The position numbers and the translations under genes were made by a program. Shown here in pieces: positions 32,950 through 46,098 of a stretch of 64,000 bases of DNA. The stretch lies in assembly GCA_963585895.1 (NCBI GenBank), contig CAUZXS010000199.1, forward strand, positions 21,001 to 85,000, written 5' to 3'. This DNA is from Sepioteuthis lessoniana. Taxonomy: Eukaryota; Mollusca; Cephalopoda; Myopsida; Loliginidae. The first letter of the stretch is position 1; the number at the start of each line of letters is the position of its first letter. The notes under the pieces are model-generated. The model was not told the DNA's origin and made no database searches. It saw nothing but the letters and a program-made list of their open reading frames with translations.

Positions 32950-33633
32950 GGAGATGCTAGTGGTGTAATGGTTATCGTTGTAGGAAATGGAGGAGGTGAC
33001 ACAAGTTCAAATCCTGGACAAGGATGTTTGTATTTCCCATAACACTAATACTCTTGGGAAACGTGTGAATCCTACTATTCTCCGGTGGCATTAATTTGCT
33101 GTTGGGTTTGACCCTAGTGGGCATTGTCCAGCAAAGGTAGACTTGAGGCCAAAAAGCCCCCGGCTTCGGCAGGGCTACTTTTGGGTTTAGAGCTGCATCA
33201 TTGACACCTTTGTCACCCTTGTATAGCACTGGACCTTGCTGTCCAGTTTAAGCTATAATCAGGCATCTGTACCTGAACCCAGATTTGGGTCCATGTCTAA
33301 CAAGGTTCATCAGGCCCATATTGCACTAAGTGGGCCGATGATCAGTATAGACCAGCAGGGCTCGAGCCTCGGCTCGTGCCCAACTTCCCCTGCCCTAAAT
33401 CCCCATTATAATCGACCTTCATGTCATTGACCTTGTGTCTAGTCCTGTCTGGTGGGAAGCAGAGATAAATAAAGTCCCACTAGCAATGGGTAAATAGGAC
33501 AGACTGAACTCTTTAGCTTTGGTATGGCAACCAGTCTAGGAGAATGAAAACTGAATTTAAACCTGTTAAATTCTACTTAAAAATTGATCTTGTGTTGCAT
33601 CCTGCCCGTGGTGGAAGGGTTGGGTAAATATAT
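32950..33633 (+). mobile_element. SINE-C copy, full length, carrying a 397-bp insert
   Basis: Head TAGTGGTGTAATGGTTATCG (A-box-like), AAGTTCAAATCCTGGACAAG (B-box-like), CCCATAACACTAATACTCTT, then the insert at 33084-33480, then AGCAATGGGTAAATAGGACA, CTTTGGTATGGCAACCAG and TTGATCTTGTGTTGCATCC. Perfect 19-bp TSD, so the composite or its host SINE moved as a unit, or the insert came later. Confidence 0.9.
33084..33480. mobile_element. GC-rich insert inside SINE-C, unclassified
   Basis: Interrupts SINE-C between TTCTCC and AGCAATGGG. Clearly richer in G+C than its surroundings (CCCCCGGCTTCGGC, GGGCTCGAGCCTCGGCTCG). Ends AGATAAATAAAGTCCCAC with an AATAAA-like signal. Both strands are open for 64-85 codons with no domain I know. 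May be another retroposed sequence; strand unclear. Confidence 0.5.
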
Positions 33634-33671
33634 ACAAATGTGGAATTAATATTTTCATGAACTATTAAGAC

Positions 33672-33815
33672 TTTTAAAAAGGAAGGCATGGATAATGTCA
33701 TGATTATTATCGTATTAAATGGACTTAGAAAGCCAACTTTAAATTCTAGATTAAGCTGTTTGCATTTCTCTGCAAAATGGTGTGAATCTATAACAGCACC
33801 TCCTCACCCAAGCAT
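33672..33815 (+). mobile_element. SINE-C head fragment
   Basis: TAATGTCATGATTATTATCG, AAGCTGTTTGCATTTC, TGGTGTGAATCTATAACAGC. Ends before the body. Confidence 0.5.
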
Positions 33816-33892
33816 TTCACCAAATTGAAAAATTGAAAAACACCTAAATGTGTCAGAGTTTCTAAAAATAACTTTTCTCTATTTTACTGCTA

Positions 33893-33919
33893 AAAAAAAA
33901 AAAAAAAAAAAAAAAAAAA
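33893..33919. repeat. poly(A) tract
   Basis: 27-bp A run. Confidence 0.95.
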
Positions 33920-34274
33920 TAATATAGAGGATTTGAATACCAGAACCTATTATGCTGGTCTGCAGCAGTCCAGTAGTTGAGGAATTATATTTTAAGGAAA
34001 TCAGGACAGACATGCAAGCAAGCAATTAAAAAGAATACTAAAAACATTTACATACACTGTACACCTAAAAACATTAATACTCACACAAAAACATACTTTG
34101 TAAATTATTGCTTATTACCAAAAATAATACCTGAAAAGACAGTGTCTGTTTCAACTCAACCTCCTGTTATTTGATGATAGTGATGACGATTTATAGAAAT
34201 TTATACATTCAGAAAGATTTATGGAGAAAACAAAGAACAGAGAAAATACCTTTTTTTTATAAAGACTTCTTATT

Positions 34275-34745
34275 ACACTCTCTCCTTTGAGACTCCTTAC
34301 CACTATATCTCCTTACTGAGATCTCTGACCATTCTCAATCTCTTCATTGAAACTCCTCACCACATTCTCAATCTCTCTTCATTCAGGTTCTAATACCCCC
34401 CCTCTTTCAGTGAGGCATTTCACTCTCTTCATTAAACTTACTCACCACTATCTCTCTCTCTTCACAGAAATCCCCCACCATTCTCAACTTTCTTTCCTGA
34501 AACACTTCAATACCCTTTCTCTTCAAAAAAAGTTCTTCAATACTTTCCCTCTCTCTTCACTGAGGCTCTTAAATACCCTCTCTCTTCACTGAGGCTGTTT
34601 AATACCTCCCCTCTTCACCGGGGCTGTTCAATAGTATCTCTCTCTCTCTCTCTCTCTTCACTGAGGCTCTTCAAAACCCTCTTTCTCTTCACTTATGCTC
34701 TTCAATACTCTGTCTCTCGTCACTGAGGCTCCTCACAACTCTCAG
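34275..34745. repeat. pyrimidine-rich minisatellite, unit about 28-33 bp
   Basis: About 15 imperfect units around CTCTCTTCACTGAGGCTCTT plus CAATACC. Clearest at 34550-34735. The open frame over it is a by-product. Confidence 0.85.
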
Positions 34746-35532
34746 TGAAACAGGTTGGTAAAATTGTGCTGTCAAGATTTTAAATCAATATAAACTAAAT
34801 TGGAAAAGAAAATATGCCTATGTTTTGTTCCTCTGCAGAAATTGCAAAATACATTTGTACCTATTTTTAAGGCATATTTTCATAATTTGTTTACTATTAC
34901 TGGAAATCCTTCATTGCTTTCATCTTAAAATTCCATGTAAGAAGATAGAACTCAGAAACCATGTTGCTATAACAAAATAACTTATTTAATTGGCATCTGA
35001 CATTATTTGATCCAAAAATTCATCATCTATTAAGGCTGAGAAAAGTTTTTGAGAAGTAGAGATCTTTGGAAAAAGAAATTGAATTAAAGAAATAAAAAGA
35101 GGAGCCATTTTTGTGTGTAACTATCAATATCGACAACTTTAAGTATTTGTTTTCTTACTAATTATTTATAATTAATATAGATTTGAGGAAGGGAATGGCT
35201 TGAAGAAGATATTTTAATTTATAATGTAACAAGCCTCTATTGGAATTGTGTTTGTGTCCTGATGCATTTTTAAAATCAAATTACACAGGTTTGTGATTCT
35301 GCCTATGATATCATTAGTTGAATCAATTTGTGAAAGAAACATTTACAAGGTTATTTACAAGATATGGGCCAGTTTGTAGGCAATGGTGAAGGCTGTGGTG
35401 GGTAGAAGGCCGAGCTATGGGAGTCAATTCTCTAACAGAGAATAGACCAAAGGCCATTTTAACCCCAGTGGGAATCTTGAGAACAACAATTGCAGAGTTT
35501 TAAAGCTAATCCAATGCTTCATGGACTCAAGA

Positions 35533-35563
<31 letters not shown>

Positions 35564-36365
35564 TTACATTCTTATTCATTGCTAGCACTACTGAATTTCA
35601 ATTCAAATTGCTTTTATTATTACTTTTCAAAATATCAATTTGCACATAAATTCAAAATTATCATTATCACCTCCACTTCCTTCATTATGCCCTTTCCTGT
35701 TTCTCCTTTAAATTCTAGAATGGATTCATTTGATTATTTTCCCCCGCCCTCCTACTTTTTCAATGAAATTTCTACAAATATTCTTTTGTTTTTCTTTGTC
35801 TTCTGAATAAATGCAGACACATAGATTAGTAAGAAAATGAATTTTTTCTTCTTCTTGAGATAGAGAGAGACAAAGAGAGAGGAGGAAAAAAAAAATAAAT
35901 AAAAGGCTTGTTTATGTCTTAATTTGGTAGTAAGATGTAAAAAGAAAAAAAAAGAAAATTTCAATCAGAAATATGAATGGTGGTGTTGGCAGTGATGATG
36001 TGATGAGAAATAAAAGAAAGAAAAATTTATCAGAAATATTAATGCATTTATTTTTAATATCATCCCATACAACACACTACCACATTTTCCAAAAGATAAT
36101 TTTAGTAAGTTAGCCAGAGAATTCAGACATTCTTTAAGCCTTACGAGGATTTCAGGGTACAAATGATGACATCATTATTGTATAAACTTGTTCATAGGTC
36201 AAATTTTTAAAATCTAATTTTTAAACAAAAAAAATTGGTGTCAACCTATACAAGAGTAATAATTTTGAAAGGTTGAAATTCAAACTTATTGGGAAGGACT
36301 AGGAGCAACCCTTGGCTTCAAAAATTAATTCCAAAGTGAATTAATGACCATAAATCAAGTATTGA
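34746..36365. other. no gene seen
   Basis: Poly(A) of 29 at 35532. Otherwise unassigned. 36275-36350 is a short repeat whose inverse lies at 40370-40440 (GAAGCCAAGGGTTGCTCCTA). Confidence 0.45.
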
Positions 36366-36650
36366 CCTTGGAGCTGTGCTTAGTGTAACAGCTATGAAAT
36401 TGATGACTTGAGTTCAAGTTCTGGTTGAAGCTGTTTGTGTTTCACTTTGTGCTAAAGCCTTTGGGAAAAGAATAAATCCATTTGTTCTGTCTTCAGCTAT
36501 AGATAAATTGTAGGGCAGACTGGGTTCTTTGACCTTGATAAGACAAGCAGTCTAAGAGAAGTGAAGCTCTGAATTCAAACCAACTGTACACTGCTTAAAA
36601 ACTTACCTTGTATCACATCCTACTTGTAGTGGAGGAGTTGTGTATATACA
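36366..36650 (+). mobile_element. SINE-C copy
   Basis: GAGTTCAAGTTCTGGTTGAA (B-box-like), GCTGTTTGTGTTTCAC, body CAGCTATAGATAAATTGTAG, CTGAATTCAAACCAACTG, tail CTTGTATCACATCCTACTTG. About 20 percent diverged by eye. Confidence 0.8.
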
Positions 36651-36877
36651 TTCACAAGATTAACTTGTGTATGTATATAAGGGGTATACTTATATACAGC
36701 TACATATTCATATTTCTGTTACAGAGTTTCAGTGATGTAGAGTTTGGTAATAAATACTACCTAATGATATTCTTTACATAGCAATATAATTTCCACATAA
36801 AATAATAAAATTCTGGTATCTTTGGTTATTTTTTTTCAGACCTGACTAATAAAATAAAATGCAGTTTTTTTCTAGAC

Positions 36878-37309
36878 AGCGATCGTATCGATACTGCTAT
36901 ATGGATGCACTACATGGATGCTAACTAAACATATGAAGAAAACGCTTGACGGCAATTACATAAGAATGTTGCGAGCAATATTGAACAAGTCTTCGAGGCA
37001 ACACCCCACAAAACAGCAGCTCTACGGCCACCTAACACCCATCATGAAAACTATCCAAGTTAGATGAACCAGACATGCGGGACACTGCTGGAGAAGTAAG
37101 AATGAACTCATAAGCGATATACTCCTGTGGAACCCTACACATGGACGAGCAAAAGCAGGGCGATCAGCCAGAATCTATATACAACAGATCTGTGCTGATA
37201 CAGGATATAGCCTTGAAGACCTTCTGGGAGCAATGGACCATAGAGATGGGTGGTGGGAGAGGGTCAGAGAGATCTGTACTGACAAGATGATGATGATGAT
37301 GATGATGAT
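36878..37309 (+). mobile_element. LINE 3' end: reverse transcriptase C-terminus (longer copy)
   Basis: Across frames: LLYGCTTWM-like start, KHMKKTLDGNYIRMLRAILN, QHPTKQQLYGHLTPIMKT, RHAGHCWRSKNELISDILLW, GRAKAGRSARIYIQQICADT, EDLLGAMDHRDGWWERVREI, then (GAT)n at 37287-37309. Longest copy of this family here. At least two frameshifts or stops. Confidence 0.85.
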
Positions 37310-37976
37310 CTTTGGTTAAGAATAAAAATTTGTATGAGGCGTATTTGTTTATGGCCAATAGCGTTGATAGGTGTATATTTGTGCACAACAACAATATGTC
37401 ACTTTATTGTTGTGGAGAGTACAAATATTTAGAATTGATTCAAGGGATAACATTCTTAAATTTCTATCACTTCACTTTTATCAATTTTGGGAGCAAATCA
37501 TGTTAAACAGGAGATAGCATTTTTTAAAGTTTGTTTTTCAAAAGACAAGAATCAAAAAGATTAAGAAACAAAAAATATTGGATACTTTTACACTCAATTA
37601 AAAATGTGAAATAAATTCTTAACTAATTTTCATTTATGCATTCCCTAAAACACAGGTTGCCCAATACATTGATCGTGATGTGTAAGTAGATTGAATGCAA
37701 TTCTACCCACCAAATTTTTTTTAGATGCTAATCTATCATCAGATTAAGACCATAAGTGTATTCAATTGTATTGTGCTCTAAAGGTTCATGAAATGATGCA
37801 AGGTATGTGAACATACATATATAAAGTATACTCAGTACATATATATAAATAAATATATCTTGCATTTTCTAATACTGCCAAATCATTTTGACCAGGTCAT
37901 TTCAAAAGTAGCTCACAAGACAAAAATATGTAAGCACTCTTGCTCTAAAAACATCGACTTTTATATCATTGATAGG
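37310..37976. other. no gene seen
   Basis: Unassigned. The frame at 37312-37506 has no recognisable domain. Confidence 0.4.
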
Positions 37977-38100
37977 TGCCTCTTGTAGTGTAATGTGTAA
38001 TAAGTGAGGCTAGTAGATGATTTTTACCAAGTTTGATTATCACTGGGTGCCCTATACTCTTGGTCATATTCCAAACTAAGCTAAGCTTAATAAATGACAA
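37977..38100 (+). mobile_element. SINE-E copy
   Basis: CTTGTAGTGTAATGTGTAAT, TTTGATTATCACTGGGTGCC, CTATACTCTTGGTCATATTC, and AGCTAAGCTTAATAAATGAC. Abuts an inverted SINE-B. Confidence 0.65.
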
Positions 38101-38101
38101 T

Positions 38102-38400
38102 TGGTTTGGTTTGATGGCACATCAACCATTGTAGGTTATTTAATGCCAAATCTATTTTTATACATATAAACAGTTCTATTTCAAACAATTGAGTTTAGCC
38201 TAAGTACATAGTTTAGTTCTATTTGACCCATAGATAGGATCCTATCAGATGCTACTGAGCCAGAGTGGACCTGGGAGTGATGGCAATGAAGGGGTACTCC
38301 ACATTCCCCAAAGCTCCAGCATTACTGGAACCTCAGCATCAGATTGTTTAATGTCATATTCAGGACACTTGTTGGAGAGGGGGAGTTTACAGCTCTAGCC
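38102..38400 (-). mobile_element. SINE-B copy, nearly full length
   Basis: Complement of tail (GATGGCACATCAACCATTGT), one minisatellite unit (GTTCTATTTCAAACAATTGA), body (GACCCATAGATAGGATCC, GGGGTACTCCACATTCCCC, GGAACCTCAGCATCAGATTG) and head (TCAGGACACTTGTTGG). Good reference for a SINE-B without expansion. Confidence 0.87.
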
Positions 38401-38512
38401 AATTGGGCAAAATAAATGACAAGGGAATACAGAAGTTAACATGATGGCTTTTTTTGATCAGTAAAGACTGTTAAAGAATTATCTGAGTAGAATTTAGAAA
38501 TTGTCTGGATAC

Positions 38513-38678
38513 TTTTTTTTTTTTTTTTTTAAACTAAGCTTTAATTAGTCTGAAACAGATCTCAGGTTGCTTACAATATCTACTATTACTAAGTGGTCAC
38601 CAATCTAATTACTGAGCAGGCCCATTGTTGCTTAATTTTGGTGATCTTTGTGGGATCTGGCACATTCAGTGTGACTTG
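38513..38678 (-). mobile_element. 5S rRNA-derived SINE with poly(A) tail
   Basis: Minus strand: GATCACCAAAATTAAGCAAC, AATGGGCCTGCTCAGTAATT, AGATTGGTGACCACTTAGTA, following 5S rRNA through its internal control region. Then CCTGAGATCTGTTTCAGACT and a poly(A) (T-run at 38513-38530). The 5' piece AAGTCACACTGAAT is shared with the copy at 10462. Confidence 0.82.
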
Positions 38679-38877
38679 ACTGTAAATCAGGAATTACCTT
38701 GATACTTGCTGTAAGCTATTGGTATGGTTGGTGTATTAGTAACAATTACTTTTGTCATTTCTTTTGCTTTTCTTAAAAAAAAAAGAAAAAAAAAAGATTT
38801 CTCTTTCGTTCCCTCTCAGAATATTCAAGTGACAAAAAGCAATAGTTGAAATTTTCAATCCAATTTGCAACTTAATG

Positions 38878-38878
<1 letters not shown>

Positions 38879-38938
<60 letters not shown>
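38879..38938. repeat. (GT)n microsatellite
   Basis: Pure run of about 60 bp. Confidence 0.95.
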
Positions 38939-41114
38939 CAGCATTTGTGCTCACTTCAGTCATTATTATTTCTTAAGGGAGATAATTATCAAATGCCAAT
39001 TATACAGTACTTCCTGTTATATATTCATTTGTAATTAATTATAATAAAAATTTTATGAATAGGTTGACATTGATATTGACAATCCTATAAATGAGCATGT
39101 CAAAATTTTTATTTTTAAACTCAAAGAGATATTTTCACAAGTAGTACACATAATACTTGTAAAATCTAAAGTTATCTAACTTTATCAATCTCAAGAAGTT
39201 TATTTTTACAGATATATGAAGCCAGACATTTCATTGCTGACTGGAGAGAATTTTTTTAAAAAGTTAACTTGAAAAATAATGGCCATGAAAATGGTATTTT
39301 TTCTCTCCAAGCAATGCTAGGTTACCTTGCTAAGATAGGTGGGTGGGTTAAAAGGAAAAAAAAAAAGAAAGAAAAAAGATAAGAAACTAAAAATAAGAGT
39401 AAAAAGAAGTATTATGATCAGTGAACTAGAATTTCAAACATAAATAATGTCAGTATTTAAGTTTATGGGTTTTTTTTTAATGTAGTTCAATAAGCAAGAA
39501 TATTAAAAAAAAAACAAAAAAAAAAAATTAAGTAAATTAAATAAAGAGAAAAGAAAAGAATTAGGTATTTGCAAATATTTGCTTTCAAAATCAAATTTGG
39601 AATAATTCTTTTTGCACAGAACCCAAAAATAACAAACAATGTCAGAGTAAACTTTTATCATAGCCTCTGAAAATGAACTATGCTACACATTTAACATTTT
39701 GATAAACTCATTTAAGGAATTTTCACTGTTTGCCTCTTTTTAATCATATGTATGTGTAAGTGTGTTTTAAAGTTATAACTTTATTACAAATCCTATGAGT
39801 CTTGTTGACTGAAAGATTTTAGCCTTTAAATGGCTAGTGGTGAGGTCCAGGCACAATGAAAACAAATTTTTTTAAAATAATAATAATGATAATAATATTG
39901 TAAATCCTTCCGACTTGTTTTCTTATATTCTATTATCAGAAAATATTAAATCTAAAGCCGCAGTCTTTAAGGTTCGGATTTGTTTGGTTTGTTTGTTTTT
40001 CTTTGAATTGTTTTGCTTTTTATTCTAGAAACTGGAATAATCCGATATCTTTGGCACAAAATTTCTATGATAAAATTCAAATGTTATTCTAAGGTTTTGC
40101 TAAGCCCAAAAGAATTCCAAAAAAGGCCAAAATAAAATTATTCAATTTCGATGGCATTTACTGCTTTCTAACAAATTGCGACATTGGATTTTGTGTCTAA
40201 AAAAGCAGAAACAGGAAGAAATTTAAAATATTATTGGTTCCTTCCCTATCAGGCATTTTTGCTTTACAAAATGAAAGCTTCCAGCCCAATAGCCTCATCT
40301 GATCATTCATTTTAGGTGCTGGATTTGTGTACACATTGATCTTGTGTATAATCAACCCTTGGTTTATGCTCACAAAACTATTAATTTGGGGAATTCATTT
40401 CCTGAAGCCAAGGGTTGCTCCTAAGTCTTTTCTCATTATGTTTTAAATTTACAAAATCATTTTTCATCTTTAGTTTGATACCAATATTTTGGCATAGAAA
40501 ATAGATCAAAATTCAAACACAATTATAAATGGTATATATTTATACTACTAATAACACAATTACAAATGATTTTACAAGTACTATATTGACAATGGGAAAG
40601 AAGATTGTCATGTAGAGTCTGACAAGTTTTTGTAATATAGTCGGATTAAGGGGACCCAAATTTGCAAACTGTATTTAGAGAGTTTTACTCATGGGCCCAC
40701 AACTTTGGCATGAAACTTTGGGCTAAACTAAATGATACTATTATTCAATATAGATTAGTTTAGGAAAATTAACTGATCTACTTTGGGAGTCCCAAATGAT
40801 ATCACTAAGAATGCATAACTTTTGTATAAAAAATATCTAAATTATTTTCAGAAATCAAGTTCTTTCTTTATAATGACAGTATGATCCATATTTTGAGGGA
40901 GTTTGAGGCAAAAGTTGAGTGTGAAGGAGGGGAGTAATAGTTTGTCACATACAAGTATATTTTACTTAAAAAAAAAAGTGGTTCTTGGGGTTTTATTTTC
41001 ATTATGCTGGTTATGTCAAAGAAAAAAGAAAGAAAAGAGGAAGTTATTTCTTCTTGATTAATAAAAAAATTACCAAGTGATACATCAATAAGTCTGTAAC
41101 CTACTGAAAAAGAG

Positions 41115-41262
41115 CAACAAATATCTACTTTTTAACAATCTTTTTTTGTCAATCCAATTAAATCTGTAGTAAATTGCATAGAATGAACATTATCCAGTGA
41201 AAATTTCAGAATAAAATTCAATCAAGAACTGTGTCAGGTTTTGGACTTATATTCTCTTGAAG
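41115..41262 (+). repeat. dispersed repeat, pair with 17706-17865
   Basis: GAATGAACATTATCCAGTGA and AAGAACTGTGTCAGG align with the earlier copy. Confidence 0.55.
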
Positions 41263-41265
41263 AAA

Positions 41266-41336
41266 CACACACACACACACACACACGCAAGCACGCACGC
41301 GTGTGTGTGTGCGTGCGCATGTGTGTGTGTGTGTGT
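41266..41336. repeat. (CA)n then (GT)n, self-complementary
   Basis: CA run followed by a GT run, joined by CACGCACGCG; can form a hairpin. Confidence 0.9.
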
Positions 41337-42960
41337 TGTATTTTCATAACGTTCAACAGTGAAACATGTACATATCCTGTGTTGTGGGTATGAATGAGTG
41401 TCACTGTTTAAACCTGAATTTGAGTTAACTTTTTTAAAGCTATAAGCATATATGATATTCAGTTGAAACAATTTTGAAAGCCATAAGAGGGTTATTTTTT
41501 GCTTCAGTGTGTTCTTACCTTCCAACATGTAAGAATTACCATTTTGTAGTATAATATAATATAGCTGTTCTGCATTGCATCTGATATTAACCAATTTTTC
41601 TGTAATTTCTGCTATTACTTAAGCAATTTTTTTCTCCTGAAAAGGGTTGTTGAAAAGACTATTATTACTATCAACAGTTTTAAATAAAGCATATTCACAA
41701 TAAGTAAATTTAATAAAACACAGATAAATAAAAACAAAAGAAGATTATGAAAATTGGATTTAGGAATTTCTCCTAACATTTATCAGAAGCGGAAGCAACC
41801 TTGGTAAGCAGTTGTTATGTATTGAGTTGGGGAGAGAGAGAGAGAGAGAGCTTAGGATAAATGCAAGAGAAATTTGATTCCGAAAGTCGTTCAATAAGGT
41901 TACTTCCCACTAAGGGATGCCTAAGTTGATAAAAGTAGCACTTAAAATCCACATATAGGGGAACAAGTACTTGAGCTTGAGTTGGTTGTAGTTGAGATGC
42001 TTAGCTGGGAATAAACAATCAAGGCCATACTGCAATTGAAAGTCAACACTTGTAGATAATTACTGTTTGTTAAAGAATGTAAAGGCTTCAACTCAGCTTA
42101 AATTTAATATAGAAAAAGGCGGTTAAGCAACCCTAGAAGCAAGAAAAAGGATAATTACTCCATTTACAATGTGGGGATGAGTGAATAAGCTAAGTTTCTA
42201 ACCACTCTGAATCAAATCCATTAATGTAATATTGCTATTTTAAACATTTCTTTCAAAAGGTACGTTAACACAATATCTTGAGTAAGTTAGAGATTAATTA
42301 TGTTGTAATATTTAACAACCACCTGCAGAGTTAGTAATATGGCACATGATCAATTTAATGTGGAAGCAAGAACAAAAATTGCCCAGTGTCATAAAGACAT
42401 CAGATTATACAGAGATTTCCTTTTGGTACAATGAGATGGTGCTGCTCCAAGGTAATGATCTCTAGAACTAGGATTGTTGTTTTTTTTTTGTTGCTTTTTG
42501 TTGTTTTTTCTTCTGCCTCCTGCTAAGCAAGAAGAACAAATATCACACTCTAATCCCAATCCAAAGCCCGGGGAGTTTCAACACCATTTTACCAAGAATT
42601 TAACAGCCAGCGATAGCAAAAAGTATTGAAAAGACCTTAGCACAACCAAGAAAGGAATAACTGTTTTTATTGTATTTTTCAAATTTTTTTTTATATTGAA
42701 GTGTAACAAAATTTAAGAAAAAAATGATCAAAGAATGTAAAACTGAGATAAATAAATATGGAAGAGAATATAGATTTCATGGCTTCACAATTTTTCTTTT
42801 TATACTTCTCTCACTTTTTACAACAAAGAAAGAAAAAACATCTTTATGAATTAGTCAGAGACATTAACAGAATTACTTACGTACATGGAGTAAAACATGA
42901 AAACTAGAATTACTGTTGACTATTTTTACATTTTTTGTTGTCAATTAAAATTTTATGCTG

Positions 42961-43245
42961 AATGGTGACTGAGGAGTCTCCATAGAATAATGGCTTAAGT
43001 GTGGGACAACATGAGAATGGTGACTGAGGAGTCTCTATAGAATAATGGCTGAAGTGCAGGGGACGTGAGTTTAAACTCCAGTTGTGTTATTAGATTCACT
43101 TTCAGATTAATACACCTGGGGAAAGGTATTAATCTTCTTATTCCTCCAGTTTTGTGTGAAACGGTATCACTAATGTTCTTCAACAAGGATGTATTTGACA
43201 TTAAATAACCCAGGGAAGTTGATATACCTTGAAACAAATGAAGTG
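42961..43245 (+). mobile_element. SINE-A copy with duplicated head
   Basis: The 55-bp head AATGGTGACTGAGGAGTCTC...AATAATGGC is present twice (42961-43015, 43016-43070). Then GAGTTTAAACTCCAG, CACCTGGGGAAAGG, and tail TTTGACATTAAATAACCC. Confidence 0.8.
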
Positions 43246-43254
43246 AATGGTGAT

Positions 43255-43450
43255 AAACTGTTATTATAAAAGATAATTGAACCAGAACAGAAAAGAGATT
43301 AATCAATTATATACCTTTTTATTATCTTACTGAATTAATATTGTTCAGAGAGAAACTGAATGAAGTTTTGTGGAGAAATGTTTCATGTTATCTATTTCTT
43401 TTTAAGTGAGTTGTACTTAAAAGATTTCTTGTTTAAAATTTTTTAGCCAG
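43255..43450 (+). repeat. diverged repeat, pair with 45170-45355
   Basis: CAGAAAAGAGATTAATCAATTAT and GAAGTTTTGTGGAGAAATG (here) align in order with 45198 onward. May be an old local duplication. Confidence 0.5.
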
Positions 43451-43535
43451 TTTTAGCTTGAGATATATATATATATATATAAATAAATGTATATATATAT
43501 AGCTAATACTCACATACATACATATATAAATTTAT

Positions 43536-43694
43536 ATTGCTAATACACACACAATACATATATAAATATATATTACAAACACACAATACATATATAAATA
43601 TATATTACAAACACACACACACAATATATATAAATATATATTACAAACACACACACACACACACACAATATATATTACAAACACACACACACAC

Positions 43695-43737
<43 letters not shown>
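43536..43737. repeat. CA/TA minisatellite
   Basis: Units of about 35-45 bp of the form TATATAAATATATATTACAA plus (CA)n, five copies, ending in (TA)n at the mariner. Confidence 0.9.
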
Positions 43738-43739
<2 letters not shown>

Positions 43740-43936
43740 GTGGTGCATTCAATAGGTTTCCAGACTTTTTTTGTACAGGCATTTAAAATTGTCGTAGACT
43801 CTTGAAAATTCAGTACGTTATTGCGATACATCCTATGAGATGACTGATCAATTTTCATGATTTCAGGTTCAAATGAACAGCTACAGCAGAAATTGGAATA
43901 CTAAAGTCTGATTGTCACAGCTGGTGAATTTCAAAA

Positions 43937-44568
<632 letters not shown>

Positions 44569-44649
44569 AGTTTCATGTGTGTACAATCAATAAATGTGCC
44601 CATATGAAAAAAGTCTGGAAACTTATTTAATGTGCCTCGTATTACTAAT

Positions 44650-44661
44650 ACACACACACAC

Positions 44662-44704
<43 letters not shown>
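44650..44704. repeat. (CA)n(TA)n microsatellite
   Basis: Follows the mariner; same composition as its left flank. Confidence 0.92.
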
Positions 44705-44710
<6 letters not shown>

Positions 44711-45169
44711 AATAGCTCCACTAATGATTTCAAATTTGCATTTTAGGTTGTTTTTTTTTTTTAAATTATCAGGCAATTTGACTGGTAAGTTCCAACTGTT
44801 TTCTTTTATAATAAAGATTGTTTTGATAGGTTGTTTTGATTTTGTTTAACTCCAAGTTTTGTATTAGTGAATGTCCCATTGAGGTTAATTGTCCATGAAA
44901 AAAATATTTTTTGTATAGATAATTATGTATTTTGTGTGTGTACACATCTATGTACACTCAAATATACATACTCATGCATACATACTTTCAAGGTTATGGG
45001 GAAGATTTTTGTCCTTTGTTATTTCCCTTTGTTTTACCTCAAGTTAATGTTCACACACACACACACACACAAAATTGAAGTATCCATCTATACTGGGAAA
45101 GATGACTGCAGCTGGTTTCATGATGTTTATTGTCAATTAAAAAATTCATATGAAATGGTTACAAAAGGT

Positions 45170-45355
45170 GATAATATAAAAAATAAATTCACATAACAGA
45201 AAAGAGATTTACCAATTATATTATTTTACAAATTTAACATTGTTTTAGGAAAAAAAAAATTAACGAAAGTTTTATAAAGAAATATTTTTCTATTTATGTA
45301 AGAGACACTTAAGCACTCTATTGATTTTAAACATTTTTGGTTTTGTCTGAATTAT
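45170..45355 (+). repeat. diverged repeat, pair with 43255-43450
   Basis: See 43255; the two flank the mariner copy 2. Confidence 0.5.
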
Positions 45356-45844
45356 TAGTCCTAACCAAGCAATAATGCTATGTGATTATTTTATACCTCC
45401 AGTTTGAAGAACAACCTAAGGTAACCTTTAGTTAAATGTGAATAACTATTTTAGTAAGACAGCATATAATTTTATCCTGATATACAATTTGCTTAAATTC
45501 CATACAATTAATTATATCTTGCAGCAGCATGGCTTCTTACAGATTATTGATTATTTTTAGAGAGCCTCTTCTTTCACCATAAAGAATGAACTTTTGTTTT
45601 TTCACCATTAAAATCTTTCCCTCAGTCCAATAAGTGTGCATATCAACTTTGATAGCTTAATATCAAACTGGCTACAAATAATAAACTAATTCTTCCCAAT
45701 TATCAATATAGAGAGCACTAGATGTTTTATAACATTACATAGACAACGTAGATATTTATTAACAGTGTATATCACAGGTAAGATTTTACTGTAGTGATTA
45801 TATTATCATCAAAGTGTGTCAACAGTATGGATTCCCTTGAGTCT

Positions 45845-46098
45845 CTCTCACCATCTATCTCAATAGACCATCACTCTTAGCAAGTCCTCTAGACAGTAGT
45901 CAGTCACCGCAAAGAGCTGATGAAAATGAGTTTTTCTGGTCAGCCAACACTAATGCGACCAGTACAAGTGATTTTTTGTAGAAGGCTGCATCCATGATTT
46001 GATCAAAACAGCGAGCAGAATCCTTGTGTAGTTCCTACCAAGCTTTTTCTTCAGGTATTTCATTAAAGTCTATGTAGTTTAACCATACAGTAGTTTAC
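45845..46098 (-). mobile_element. LINE 3' end, second subfamily (broken)
   Basis: The complement aligns with 56570-56900: CTCTTAGCAAGTCCTCTAGA (minus: SRGLAKS / LEDLPRA-like), CATCAGCTCTTTGCGG (HQLFA), ATTTCATTAAAGTCTATG (LDFNEI). No triplet tail remains. Confidence 0.6.

Larger units (their letters stand above)
38939..42960. other. no gene seen over about 4 kb
   Basis: Few recognisable repeats: a dispersed repeat at 41115-41262, (CA)n/(GT)n at 41266-41336, (GA)n at 41831. The rest is unassigned AT-rich sequence with many stops on all frames; probably old intron or intergenic DNA. Confidence 0.45.

Noticed and set aside
41247-41594. 115-codon frame with a His-Thr run
   Set aside because: Crosses the CA/GT repeat; the remaining part has no recognisable domain.
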